From Micropterus salmoides (Eukaryota > Chordata > Actinopteri > Centrarchiformes > Centrarchidae): 64,000 nt of DNA. Where the stretch lies: the NCBI RefSeq assembly GCF_014851395.1, contig NW_024044459.1, positions 6,919,100 through 6,983,099 on the forward strand, in the 5' to 3' direction. The notes below the pieces were generated by a model. The model saw only the letters and a list, made by a program, of their open reading frames with translations. It did not search any database and was not told where the DNA came from. Below are positions 48,701 to 59,300 of the stretch, one piece after another (positions within the stretch are counted from its first letter, which is position 1; each line of letters starts with the position of its first letter). The position numbers and the translations under genes were made by a program.

Positions 48701-48931
48701 GGGGACTGTAAAGTCCAGACTCTGCTGTTAACTCTGTTGCCCCTCTTGCAGTTGAAGTTAACACCAGAGTACCTGCAGCTAATGAAGTACAAGGCCATCG
48801 CAGCCAACAGCAAAATCTACTTTGGGAACGACATACCCCAGATGTTTGTGGACTCTGGCTCTGCAGGGAGCTCTATCAAGGCCTCTGCAGCCATGGACAT
48901 TGTTGGTGAGCAGATCCTGGACCTGGATTAG
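30800..48931 (+). CDS. erlin2: Erlin-2, ER lipid-raft SPFH/prohibitin-domain protein
   Basis: Eleven coding exons: 30800-30906, 33551-33632, 39261-39307, 39957-40018, 40196-40321, 42240-42313, 44367-44425, 47314-47405, 47507-47596, 48573-48652, 48752-48931. All have GT donors and AG acceptors with matching phases, totalling 999 nt and 332 residues (human ERLIN2 is 339). Visible: an N-terminal hydrophobic anchor (about 6-22); the SPFH/PHB domain from [19 protein letters not shown] onward (about 23-190); the N-glycosylation sequon NFT at residue 106; a charged coiled-coil segment (about 185-270, [10 protein letters not shown] and [10 protein letters not shown]); and Phe305 in DIPQMF, needed for oligomer assembly in the human protein. 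The extreme C-terminus ([11 protein letters not shown]) is unlike the human one. Erlins form large ER-membrane complexes, deliver activated IP3 receptors to ERAD with RNF170, and restrain SREBP activation. erlin1 is the alternative; linkage to znf703 favours erlin2. Confidence 0.95.
31039..31120 (+). mobile_element. hAT-like MITE fragment in erlin2 intron 1
   Basis: Begins GGTCGACCGATATGGGTTTT, closely matching the left end of the larger element at 32380-33469 (GGATCGACCGATATG). Only the first part is preserved. Confidence 0.55.
31168..31846 (+). mobile_element. tRNA-derived SINE split by a hAT-like MITE, erlin2 intron 1
   Basis: The head has the B box GGGTTCAATTG, TGAGCAAGACACTTAACCCC and CGTGTGACCTCTGACATACA; the tail has TATGGATAAAAGTATCAGCT. 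It is the same family as the SINE at 19917-21214. A 450-bp element is inserted between head and tail, flanked by an exact 8-bp duplication. Confidence 0.85.
31325..31774. mobile_element. hAT-like MITE with perfect 8-bp target duplication
   Basis: Ends are inverted repeats: TAGGGCTGAACGATTAATCG on the left; AATCGTTCAGGCCTA on the right. It is flanked by GTACTTAG at 31317-31324 and again at 31775-31782. An 8-bp duplication is the hallmark of hAT elements. No coding capacity. Confidence 0.92.
31960..32379 (-). mobile_element. Third Tc1-like element, remnant, erlin2 intron 1
   Basis: The - strand near 32120-32215 reads [20 protein letters not shown], then KQKVEE, the C-terminal part of a Tc1 transposase including its last catalytic Glu. 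Adjacent sequence near 32060-32120 (TACAATGTAAAGTAGTGAGT) resembles the 3' flank of a Tc1 family. The copy is cut at 32379 by a hAT-like insertion. No functional enzyme. Confidence 0.75.
32380..33469. mobile_element. Long non-autonomous hAT-like element in Tc1 remnant
   Basis: Left end CTAGGGATCGACCGATATG; right end ATATCGGCGCCGATAATAGG, then CCAG, an imperfect inverted repeat. Flanked by ACTCATG at 32373-32379 and 33470-33476 (7 of 8 bases of a hAT-size duplication agree). The 1.1-kb interior is AT-rich and shows no transposase. Confidence 0.75.
33522..33544. repeat. (GT)n tract abutting the erlin2 exon 2 acceptor
   Basis: About 11 GT units ending six bases before exon 2, which begins at 33551 after GATGTAG. 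The repeat occupies the position of the polypyrimidine tract. Confidence 0.95.
34088..36776 (-). mobile_element. piggyBac-like transposon in erlin2 intron 2, antisense
   Basis: Encodes a piggyBac transposase (described separately). A plausible end is TTAA at 34088-34091 followed by CCCTTTATAGGGCACTC, the form of piggyBac tips. I could not find its inverted partner near 36500-37500, so the right boundary is uncertain. The copy is antisense to erlin2. Confidence 0.55.
34692..36472 (-). pseudogene. piggyBac (PGBD4-like) transposase, two frameshifts
   Basis: Three consecutive - strand blocks in different frames: about 36472-35583, 35583-35056 and 35055-34692. In order they carry an acidic N-terminus ([18 protein letters not shown]); a DDE_Tnp_1_7-type core with the three catalytic Asp in contexts [23 protein letters not shown] and [10 protein letters not shown]; and a C-terminal cysteine-rich zinc domain (CKQCSRK and [16 protein letters not shown]). 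The N-terminal block appears to start at a splice acceptor (pyrimidine run then CCATTAG, exon from 36472), so a short upstream exon may exist. piggyBac transposases cut and paste at TTAA. The frame changes near 35580 (VMGVTM then stop) and 35055 (AWIMYRRE then stop) are one-base shifts. Likely a recently inactivated copy, or one with sequencing errors. Confidence 0.85.
38449..38712. mobile_element. piggyBac-type MITE with TTAA target duplication
   Basis: Inverted ends AGAGGTCATATTGTGC and GCATAATGACCTCT, flanked on both sides by TTAA (38445-38448 and 38713-38716). TTAA duplication is diagnostic for piggyBac-type transposition. 264 bp, non-coding, in erlin2 intron 2. Confidence 0.88.
39446..39881. 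mobile_element. hAT-like MITE with perfect 8-bp duplication, erlin2 intron 3
   Basis: Left end TAGTGTTGTAGTACTTGAGA, then CC; right end GGTCTTGACTACAACACTA. Flanked by exact TTGGCATG at 39438-39445 and 39882-39889. The interior carries repeated GGTCTCG/CTCGGT motifs near both ends. Non-autonomous. Confidence 0.92.
40621..40684 (-). mobile_element. hAT-like MITE end fragment, erlin2 intron 5
   Basis: Ends TCGGTTTTCGGTACCTATCC, then CTAG, which reads CTAGGGATAGGTACCGAAAA on the other strand. A related piece (CAGTTCAGAACTGTTTCTGG, then AACCGATAAC) lies near 34400. Short and truncated. Confidence 0.5.
41495..42160. repeat. Unclassified interspersed repeat, erlin2 intron 5
   Basis: Contains GTGACATCACCCGTTGGTTT, then GTGGACTGCCGTTTTGAAGC, and ends near CGCTTGGTTTTGTGACCCTG. 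The GTGACATCACCC opening is typical of dispersed fish repeats as I recall them. No ends or duplication identified. Confidence 0.4.
42502..42650 (-). mobile_element. tRNA-derived SINE, antisense copy 2, erlin2 intron 6
   Basis: Shares CATGCAACAAAG and the inverted, mutated B-box region (CCAGACTTGAAGCAGG), then TTTCATGGTCAAC, with the copy at 28748-28910. Degenerate. Confidence 0.55.
45950..46910. other. Repeat-like stretch in erlin2 intron 7
   Basis: Contains CTCGCGAGACGCATTTGACA at one side and TGGTCTCGATCTCATGATTC plus TTTCTCGTCACACC at the other, suggesting an old dispersed element. No coding frame is recognisable. Confidence 0.3.
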
Positions 48932-49830
48932 CTAGGAAAGTAGTGAGACCCACAGGACCATCCAGGGGTGGAGGACTACCTGCTGGAGAGCATGAGCCTG
49001 GCTCACAGGCTGGCTGGCAGGTTCTCCCTCTGGACCAGAGAAGCTGACTATGGCCCGTAATTCTCAAGCATTTCAGAATCACTGCTAGAAATCACATTAA
49101 TTTTTAGGATGTAAAATTCTCCTACCTCACAGCAGAGGACTTGATATATTTAGGAAGAGAGGGATTATAATAAGCTCCCTTTTTTAAACTCATTTAGCCA
49201 AAATAATAATTTGAAGGAGTCGACACCGCTGCTGCTCAGATCATATGCATCAAGTGCGCTCAGTCCATTTAGCCACGGCATCAAGGATCACAGATCCATT
49301 GCTGCTTATGTGTTATCCATTTACGTGCACGTGTCCTCATTGAGCATTTGAAGCAGCAATAGTTGAAACCTGTTGATACTAAAGAAGAAAGCTTTAAGGA
49401 GCAAAGAATTCATGAAAGTAGTGAAGAACACATAGTTGTTTTAGCTGCTTTGTCCTCACCCCGTGAATTGACCGTTTGCTAAACCCCCAGGCACCCCTAG
49501 TTCCTGTTGCTATACCTGTCAAGTTTTCACAATAACTGCAGATTTACCACTCGAAATTGTCATTTGTCATTTTTGAAACGGTGGATTCTTGATTTCACAC
49601 AGAGGCAGACAAACAGGCCTCTTATATCGAGCTGGCGACCTTCAATTTTGTCGAAACTGTCGCTAGCAGATTTTAGAAACCAAGTCTGGTTAAGCTAACG
49701 TTAGCTCCATGAGTTGGTTGAAAATGCTATTTCTACTGCCTTTTTAATGTTATCAGCTGATTAGTTTTAAATTCAGCATCCTCACTACTTCCATGTTGAA
49801 GACATGGAAATAAAGAAACCACTGTTCTTG
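48932..49830 (+). other. erlin2: erlin2 3' UTR, first candidate poly(A) signal
   Basis: Non-coding sequence after the erlin2 stop. AATAAA at 49809-49814 is the first hexamer noticed; another lies near 51585. The actual cleavage site is unknown. Confidence 0.5.
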
Positions 49831-52800
49831 TATTACTTTGAGGAGCTACTTAGCCATGGTATTTTATGTATGATGAGACTTCTAGGATGAGAACTAACGG
49901 ATGTATTTAGCAAATGTTAAGCTTTCTCAGGTAATGCTGGTTGGGGTCACTGTAGTGTAAACTTTCCTAAATCCACTACTGTAACTTTTTTGTCCTCCGG
50001 CCAAATGGCTAGTGAAGGTTCAGACTCTACCCGCCACTCAATAGATTATCATTGTTTTTTTGGCTGGTGACTAAAGCAAATCTACCAGCCACTTGCAACT
50101 GGTGCTAATTTTGTGTCCTGCTTAAGGAAAGTCGCTGTTCGGTGGTGGGGTGTAGTAAGCGGTCAGTTGCAACAGCTTCTTCATTCACAAAACTTTAAAT
50201 AAATTATTAAAATTTGATACTCCTGCTTAAAAGAAGGACCAAATATGTGTCACTCTGAGGGCTAGGCTGTGATTTCTTACTCTGAGCTGCTTGATGAAAT
50301 ACGGACCCTGACCAGATATGTCACTGTAGACAAACACAGGGATGATGAATGTACTGTGTGGTAGCTGCTGGCTGTCAGATGAAATATCATTTCTTTGTGT
50401 TGATATGTTTTTGTGAAATTTCTTTTGAGCACAGGGAACCTATTGAATATTAATTAAATATGTGCAACTGTTGTTGTTGCACCACATTTTTCTGTAAATG
50501 TAAGCATCACTTTGTTTTTCACACTGTACATTTAGTGGAGGGACTAATGTGTGCAGCAGTTGCTGTTTTGCATTAGGAGGTTTATTCAAAACTGGACCCA
50601 CTTTAAGATTATGTTGGGTTATACACAAAAAACTGCTTTTGAACTCGAGGTTTTTGTAACCAAACTGCAGACATGTGATTTCAGCTTTTCACAGTAGACA
50701 ATTTTCAACTTTTTTAATGATCTAAAGTAATCATTTCATGTGCGTCATGTAAGAATGTTTACAGGATATGCCCTGGAGGAGGTTGTTGAACTGCAGTACA
50801 CAGGTTGGCTGAACCAGCTGTTTAACAGAGCTTAACTTAAGGACTCATTGTAGAAATGTTACCAACCCTGTATGTCAGAATGTCTGTTTTTTATTCATTC
50901 TGGATGCCTCAAAACCCTAAAAAAAAAAAAAAAAAAAAACTTCAGTTAATGTGTCACCCCCTGTCTTAGATGACTGGCTCAGTCTTTGTCTACTTGTTCA
51001 CAAAATATTTAGTTTCCCAGCAAGTTTTTGTGGAATCATCTAAACCGAGGGTTTTTGGTGTTGCACAGAATGTTAATGACCACATGATGGTTTCCAAGGA
51101 ACCATTCATTGCATAATTTACTTCAGGAAAAAGGTATGTAGGCATGTTTAGACAATGATTCTGGGAACTTGGTAGGGATATTTTCTATTGGTTGAGCAGA
51201 CGCAGTGAGAAAATATGTCTTTAATCTGAAGTTAAATGGCTTGGTCTGAATTCACCGTAACTCAGTACAAGTTGCATTGATCATTTCTTGTGCAAACAGT
51301 GATTATATTATGTGGTCTGGGCTCTGTTATCTCTGTTGTCTAAAGTTGGTCCAGTTAGCCCTCAAAGTGACTTCCAGTTGTTCATTTAAAAATAATTTCT
51401 TTGATTGATTGAGACTTACAATGACTTGAAAGGCAAATGTCTTTGCACTGATTTCAGTTGTGAATGTGCAATCAGGATATTGTCAAATTGACAGTGAAGG
51501 TTTTTCTGTGGGGAAATCCATTGCATTAAGATTTTTAAGAACTTACATTGCAAGTCCACTGTGATGTAAAGGATGTTTGTTATTAATAAAAATGTGTTTC
51601 AGACACAGTAAAACATATATTATAAAAACAACTTGTAATTTCATTCAAAAAATTACTTTTGAGTAATAATTATACCATAATGAATGCTTCCTCACTGTTT
51701 GCATTTGTCATCACAAATCAATTTAACAAACTTCATTTTAGGCTTAAATATGAGTAGTTCCTTTTTATCCAGGTTGTAAGGGACAGTGAATTACTCTGAT
51801 CAGATGACAGATATTAACAGAATAAATATGAAAGATACTTCAGTGTTTAGACTAGTGTTAATGCTTTTAAGTAGGGGGTGGGGTGGATAGGGTAATGCTT
51901 GTCAGTAAAGGCACAAGCGATGAGCAGATCAGGAGTGACCTGATAATTAATGGATCACTTCTAAGTAATTCCTGAATACCTCTGAAAACTAATCATGAGT
52001 AACTGGGAACGAACCTCTGGATCCTATTTAAATGTTTGTGTAATGATGAGATCATATTTGGGAGGTGATAATCACCAACTTTTTTCATGAGTCGCTCCTG
52101 ATGAACTCTGATATACATGAATAATTACTTGGTTACTTTTTTTTTAGCCTCCTTACATAATATAGTACATCCTACTATGACTATTAAACTTTCATTACAT
52201 CATCATTATCTTCATCCTGGAAACTTTATATGTTTTAACGTATGCTTTCCTGTTGACAAAGTAGGAGTTTGTCCACAGAAGGTTTTTTGTTTTTGTTACT
52301 GCCAAATGGTTGTTTTTCAGTAACCATTCAGGAAATGACTGAATATACATAAATATATAATATAACATAAAGAAGCAGCACCACAAAACATTGCTCTTTT
52401 GACCCTTGAGGTTCACATAGGCCTACAGTCCACACAGACTGGCCTCCAGGCTTTACAGTGTCTCCGCTATTTTAAAGGTTCAGTGTGTAAGTTTTAGTGA
52501 CATCTAGTGGTGAGGGTTGTGAATTGCACCCCCCTCCCCTATCCAAACGAGCAGTATAGCTATGGTGCCTGAGACAGGACAAACATGTCATCTATGAGAG
52601 AAGAGATTGCCGTTCAAGAAATTAGGTAAAACTATGTTTTTCTGAATATTATTGTTACTTGTTCACTAATAAACAGCCACATGAAGAAATGAAGTGCTAC
52701 ATATCTCATACTCCTGTAATACAGTATTTTACATCTTGGGAGGGTTGGCTCATCTGGACTAACATACCAAAGTAAATGAAGAAATTCTCAAAAACTATCA

Positions 52801-54722
52801 CATCTAGTGCATCAAGTCTGACCACTGACAGGTGTGATAGAGATAGACGCCTGCTGGGCGCAAGAAATGCGGCTGCCATCTTGAACCGGTCGGCAGACCA
52901 TCGCAAACATGGCTCAGGGGATTACTTTTCACAAGTAAGATTTAACATTACCGTACTATTAGTTGTATTTTGTGAATAGAATATTACCAAAGAGTTGAGA
53001 AGGAGCAAGGATCTTTGATATTACTGTACTGTAATCGTAGCCATCTAGCTAGGCTAACGTTATGTTTACTGTTACCTGGCTATGAACTGAGACTTGATAA
53101 ATCATATTTGTATATTAAGGTTGCTTTGTTCTTATTTTCTCTGCTCTGTAAATTGTCTTTGAGCACTGTGTAAAGCGCTATATAAATACAAGGTTGCACA
53201 TTACAAGGTGCTGAGAAGTGCAGAGGTTGACCCCGAGCTTCAACTGTGCAAGTTCCTAAAGTGTCAACAGTCACACACATTATCCGGGAGGAGATTGGAA
53301 CAGAGTATGCTGTTCTGCTCGGGAGCACATTGAGGAGACACAGTTTGGCATGGACAACCACCATTCTGATTTGACATTGGTTGTGTCTGTGTTTCTCAGA
53401 ATAAGGCTGCACCACATTGCCAAACTCACCTCTCTTGAACTGCAGAAAGGGAGCACGAGAAAAAAGCTCTGCAAAACAGGGGTTTTAGCTCATGCAAAGC
53501 TTTCATGTGTGTGTGTGTGTGTGTGAGTGAGAGACAGAGGGACAAATATAAAAAGCTTCAAGTAGACTAATATAATTGAATCATATTCAAATCAAATCAT
53601 AATCAAATATTGTTTGTTTGTTAAGCATATATTGTATTGGTTCAAATTATTAAAATAGCCTATCTGACAGTCCCCTTTTTTGGTTGCCTGTCCCTGACTA
53701 AATACAGAAAAAAAACTCTGAATAGAAGTAATAGGCAATGGTTCATTATGTGAGGTCTTGTTCATAGTAAACATAGTTATGGATCTTATATTGCATTGCT
53801 ATCAATAGATCTACTAACTAACTAAAACTAGACACAATGTCATTTGATACATTGTTAATATAAAAGTATTGATTATAGGCTACTATATGTTTAAAAATGA
53901 CATTGGTTAGAATTAAACAATGACTGTAGATTATACCCTGTGTAAATTTGAATATTTGGATAATTTACCTTAGAATACGTTTGATTTTGATGGCACAATC
54001 ATTCAGAAATAATTCTGACATTTGTAAGGGTTCATTTGATTTTTCTTCATCGATGTCCTGAATCTTTTGTCTCTTTAAATCTTGCTTTCATACAGACAAA
54101 GAAAGATTTAAATGGTTTTAAGTTTTTTCCCCCTCTGCATCATTCATTATATCATTTTGTTAACGTTGTGCCATAGTTAAAGTGTAATCACTCTTTGTGT
54201 CAGATGATAATCAGACCTCCCCATTGCTAAAGAAATGGTCCTGTTATGTGACAGTATCTATCAGAAATCCCCTGAGTTTCCAGCTGCCAACTTTATGGAG
54301 GCGGCTCAAGTACATAAAGCGTAGTGGTTCCGTCTGGGGCAGTCACACCGTGCTTCCACATAAAAGATATAGGAGAGAGGCTCACTTTTAATTAGATTTA
54401 AACAAGAGCCTAGTTTTTCAGGCATGGGGCCCCTCCTACCAGCATATGAAGAGAAAACTTCTCCAGAAGTATGAATCGCCTTCTGAATGCTCGTGACAGC
54501 AGCAGAGGAAAAGTACCTAGATTACCTTATTCTAAAATGTGATGGCAGAGAGTTGATCCAGGATTGATCCTTCTGGAGTACATTCAAAGTGGAGACATAT
54601 AGCCCAACGTATTTGAAGATCTTAGTTTGGAAAGGAAAAACTGCAGTATTTTTTATATTTAAAACATTTTTTTGGTAAAATTTGGTGATGTTGCTGTTCG
54701 CCATACAGAGGTAAAAGCCGTG
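49831..54722. other. Intergenic between erlin2 and the ch25h-like gene
   Basis: AT-rich, no gene recognised. Contains an A tract at about 50919-50939 and one interspersed repeat (listed separately). Part of it may be a longer erlin2 3' UTR. Confidence 0.5.
52478..52900. repeat. Interspersed repeat with GGTTCAGTGTGTAAG head
   Basis: Starts AAAGGTTCAGTGTGTAAGTT, then TTAGTGACATCTAGTGGTGA, a head I recall from widespread fish elements, and continues to about GGCTGCCATCTTGAACCGG. No terminal repeats identified. Confidence 0.5.
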
Positions 54723-56375
54723 ATGGACGTAAGCTATGCAGAAGATGGAGAAGCATGCGCGCTCATCCTCCAGGGGATTTGGGAGTATGCGCGAGCAGGG
54801 CAGGAGGTTATCCTGCTGTCCCCGTACCTGCCTGCGTCCTACGCCTTCTTGACGCACGTCCTGCTCTGCGCACCTTTCCTCGCGCTGGACGCGCTGGCGA
54901 GCGTCAGTGAGCGGGTCCGGTCGTGGAGGATCGCGCCAGACTCGGGTCCACCGCCGTCTCTCAGACGATGGTTTGACTGTTTTTGGAGGGTACTGTACAG
55001 ATACCTGACTACCGTCCTCCCCGCCACCGCAGTCTTTCAGACGCTGAGGAGCCCTGGTCCGTTACCGGAGCTGGCTCCGTCCTGCTGGCAGCTCTTTGTG
55101 GAAGTCTTCTCATGTTTCCTGCTTTTTGACATGCTCTTCTTCATGTGGCACTTCTCCATGCACAGGTGAGCAGATGCGCCTATGTTATGTTATGTGCCTG
55201 GGCTTCACCTTTATTCTACTGCCGATCATTGATGCTAAACTTCTTCTGAAATCTTTCCTTTATTTGTTATTGATCTGGGTTTCCTTTGGGAGCTGTAGTT
55301 TCCCAGTGATGTTGTAGACTCTTTTCCAACCACTAAAATACACACATTATTAGCCTGCTTTTGGGATTACTGGAGCAAAAAATGATCTGTTGGCAACTTC
55401 ATAGTCCCCATCAGTCTATATGTCATAATCAGTGGTGGAAATAACTAAGTACCCAGCCATCCAATCTTATGAAAAATAGCTAGAATCATCTCCACCATGT
55501 GTTCTTACATGTTAATGGATCAGTAATAATAATGCAGTAGTATAATAATACTGTGACAGAGATCATTTTGCCTGCATAGTGGCTACTTTTATACTTAAAC
55601 TACATTTTGCTGATACAGGACCTTTGCGTAATGAAGTATATTTACTGTGGTATTGCTTTTAATTAAGTAAAACTGAGTATTTCTTCTACATCTGATATTC
55701 GTTTATGCTGTATAATTATTACTTTTAAATACTGAAATAATTTGTACAAATCCTGTTTAGTTTTGTCTTGATAATTATCTTTTAATAAGATGTAGCATCA
55801 TTTGTAATAGTTGTAGTATTGGTAGTAGCGATTGTAATAGTAGTATTAGTGTAGTAGTAGTACTAATAGAAGTAGAAAAATCAACTTTCTTTGAGTAGAC
55901 TGCACTGACATTATACCATTCTGGGAATATGATAGTGATTTTCCATTGTAGTAACAGTAGCCTATAAGCAGAGACCGCTTTTTGTCTGTTCCTCATCAGA
56001 GTTCCCGGGCTCTACAAGAGGATCCACCAGCTGCATCACCAGCACCACACACCCTTCGCTCTGGCAGCTCAGGACGCCAGCTCAGCTGAGCTGCTGTCTC
56101 TGCTGCTGCTGGCTCTGACCAGCTCCTGGGTGGTGGGATGCCACCCTCTAAGCGAAGCCTTTTTCCACCTCATCAACAGCTGGCTGGCGGTGGAGGATCA
56201 CTGTGGCTACGACCTGCCCTGGGCTCTGCACAGGCTGCTGCCCTGTCTGGGAGGAGCCCCCTACCACCAAGCCCACCATAGTACCTACAGTGGCAACTAC
56301 GCCCCCTACTTCACCCACTGGGACCTCCTCTTTGGTACATACTGTACATCAGTGCTGCATTCACGTCCAGAGTGA
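54723..56375 (+). CDS. ch25hl: Cholesterol 25-hydroxylase-like protein
   Basis: Two exons, 54723-55165 and 56000-56375, joined after AG/A of an Arg codon (donor GTGAGC, acceptor CATCAG), giving 272 residues, about the size of CH25H. The ATG at 54723 (MDVSYAEDG) is the first in frame. Hydrophobic segments lie at about 30-58, 90-108 and 120-141. Family histidine motifs: WHFSMH (142-147), in which the usual final His of H-x2-3-HH is Arg; HQLHHQHH (157-164); and HQAHH with NYAPYFTHWD (237-256). The conserved SVEDH-type motif appears as AVEDHCGYDLPW. These histidines bind the diiron centre of ER fatty-acid-hydroxylase-family enzymes. CH25H converts cholesterol to 25-hydroxycholesterol, which suppresses SREBP. 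Fish have several paralogues (ch25h, ch25hl series), and I cannot say which this is. Mammalian CH25H is intronless; this copy is not. Confidence 0.88.
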
Positions 56376-59300
56376 CAAAACTGTTGCAGGAAAATCTGTC
56401 AAGATGCCCTGATTTTTTCTACAGATTTTGGTTGTTACTGATCAACTTTCCATTGCACGCTCCGTGAGGGATATGGGATCCCACGGTTTACATCACTGCC
56501 ATTTCAGTCACATCCAAATATCTTTTTAAAATGTATAATTCTCTAAGCAAGACTGCATACTGTCATGTTAACCTGCAATTTCTACAGCTGTTCTATATCA
56601 AGTGAATGCAGAACGAGATGAGGAGGGATGACACGTGAACTAATGTGCAACTTTGTTTCCCTGACATGGGAGTGTCTTTGGATGGATTCTTAAGCTTTCA
56701 TATTGTAGATGTTAAGCAGATAATATGTCATAGATGTGTTTTGGTCAATGCTGATCATACATGTAGTTAAAAAGGGAAAACCACAAATCTGAGTGAATGT
56801 CTGCAGTGAGCTCTCATGCCGGGCCACTTTACAAACTGCTCATGGGAATAGTTTGACGTTATTGTGACATATGCTTATTTGCTTTCTTGCAGTGAATTAG
56901 ATAAGAAAATTGACATCCTTCCCAAGTCTATACAGTAAATTAGAAGCTAAGCCAGTCAGCTTAGTTTAACACAAAGACTGCACTCAGGGGAAAACAGCTA
57001 GCCTGGCTCTGTGGAGGCTCCAGTAAGTGGCTACACCTGGCCAAGAAATGGTATGGCACATAGACTGTAAAACCACACATTTTTGTACAGATTAAACAAA
57101 TGAGATATAACATGCTAATTGGTGAGCGGATCTTGTTCCCCTTGTTTCCAGTCTTTACATTAAGCTAAGATAAAATGGCTGCTGTTGCTTGATATTTACT
57201 GTGCAGACATGAGAGTGGTATTCATTGTCTCATCTAACTCTTGGCAGGAAAGCAAATAAGCGCATGTCACAAAAAGCTACTCCTTTAATATCACAAAATG
57301 ATTTGATATCTGTCTTTCATTTATTATGAAAGGTAAAGTAAGTCTGTAGTTTGTGCAAAACTAAAATATGTAAGAGGCTGTCTCCAGTGTAAGAATAATG
57401 TAAACATTTGAAGTGAACAATCCTCTTTGAGCAAGTGAACCATATTTCTTAATTGTATTTATCTTGGCAAAGACTCTGTTATATTCAATGCTATGTTTGT
57501 TCCTTTACGCATGCTTGTAAGGCTTTTTCATGAATCATTATTTCTGCACAAATTTCTGCACAGCCTTACCAACATTGGGCTTGATGAGCATGAGAAAATG
57601 TATTAAAGCTGCACACAGACTTAGTGTGTTGTTATTCGCCTCAGGTTCAGGTTTCTGCTGTGCTGCTCTGGTTAGTGAATTGGATGCCCTGGGCTTTTCA
57701 AGTGTCTGTTCTCTGTAAACTGGTTCCACAGGGATTGCCGTAGCAATTAAAATCACATGTTTTTAGAGATGGGAAGCTTTTCAGTCACTATGCAGTTTTA
57801 CCTTTGTTAAAAAAAAAAAAAAAAAACAAACAAAAAAACCAGCATCCTCAGCATGTTTTATACAAACTTCTGCTGGCATCATGCCAGAGGATTTGTAGCT
57901 GCCTGCTTTTGGAACTTAAAAGCACTTAATCACTCACGATGGGGTGCCAAATTTCAAAGTTCATATAGCATTACTGTCAGGATTATGCGTCATTTTGAGC
58001 ATGATTTTAACATGTAATAATGCAACACTTTTCAATTCTTTTCACACGCAGCATCCTTCTCTTTAATGACCAATTATATATATTTTTAGGGTTATTACTT
58101 TAAATGAAGAGTGACAGTTGTGTTCTCTTTGTCCTGAGAAATCTGTCTGAGTGCAGTTTTTCTTGGCTTGCATAAAAGCATGTGATCAACATTGAACATC
58201 TGTTTTTCATTACTGCCTCTTGCAATGGGCTTTTTGAAATTGCGCAACATCAGAGTCAAATACAAATTGTTAAAAGGTGTTTGAACATTTGGAGGTACTT
58301 TTGCATATAGTCACAAAAGTAATAGTTGAGCACAGTTTTGTCTCCCTGGGAAATGAAGAGATTCGAGGAAAGAGCGAGGGGTGAGTACTGGGTGGTGGTG
58401 TTGCCAAGAGATGGAATGATAAACATGTGACCCAAAACGGAAACAATCAGGCCCTATTACAGACCCCACGTCAGAGTCAGGGCGAGTCATGCAGCTTTGG
58501 ATGACACACCAAAACACACGTTCACAGCGAGACACACGTCGACGTCCTGCAGCCAACGTCAGGATGTCAGGCACGGGAGCATTACAGGATTTTGAAGCCC
58601 TCTGAACTGTCTGTACATTGGATGTTTGTTTACTTGTTGTAAGGTGTGCTCCTAAGTTAATCACGTAGGCTAAAGCCTTCACAAAATTCTTTCAACAGAT
58701 GGAGCCCTGTCAAAACAAGACAGAGAAAAAGCACAGAGCACTCTCCAACAGTCCTTATCATTAGAGCAAATACTAAAGACTTCCCATTTCATCATATTTC
58801 CTGAAAGTTTGCCATTCAGTGACAAAGGCCAGATCCATATTTCTTCCACTATTCTGTAAATATTCAATTAGTGAGCTATACATAGCTGACACCGCCTGTT
58901 GTCACAGTAACTGGCCGAGGTTCTTGCCCTCTGGTCTGTAACCATTTTTAGACAACTTGTTTGCTTTCTGAAACATCTCAGTGCACTTGTCATTAGTGGG
59001 CTGTTGCCAAATACTTTTTGAGGAAGCTCAACAGCCAACATTATCATATGCTTTTAAAGCTGAAACTGCAGTTACAACACACACTGTATGTACAGCCACA
59101 AAAATAAAACAATAATTGTGTCAAAACAGGACACTAGGAGGTAGCAGACGCACTGCATAATCATCATCAACAGTGTAGCAATGGTATTATTGTTGCATAT
59201 TTATAATATACCTCTCCCCGGCATTTTCTAAAATAAATAAATGACTAGAATAACTGCACTAACATTGATCATGGGTCTCAAAAGCCCTTTAAAGGAAATA

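Noticed and set aside
54672..54722. Earlier start for the ch25h-like protein (17 more codons)
   Set aside because: That extension begins at TTG, not ATG; the first ATG in frame is at 54723. An upstream exon cannot be excluded.
58311..58682. 123-codon - strand frame between ch25h-like gene and bmp10
   Set aside because: No family motif and no ATG-linked gene structure recognised.
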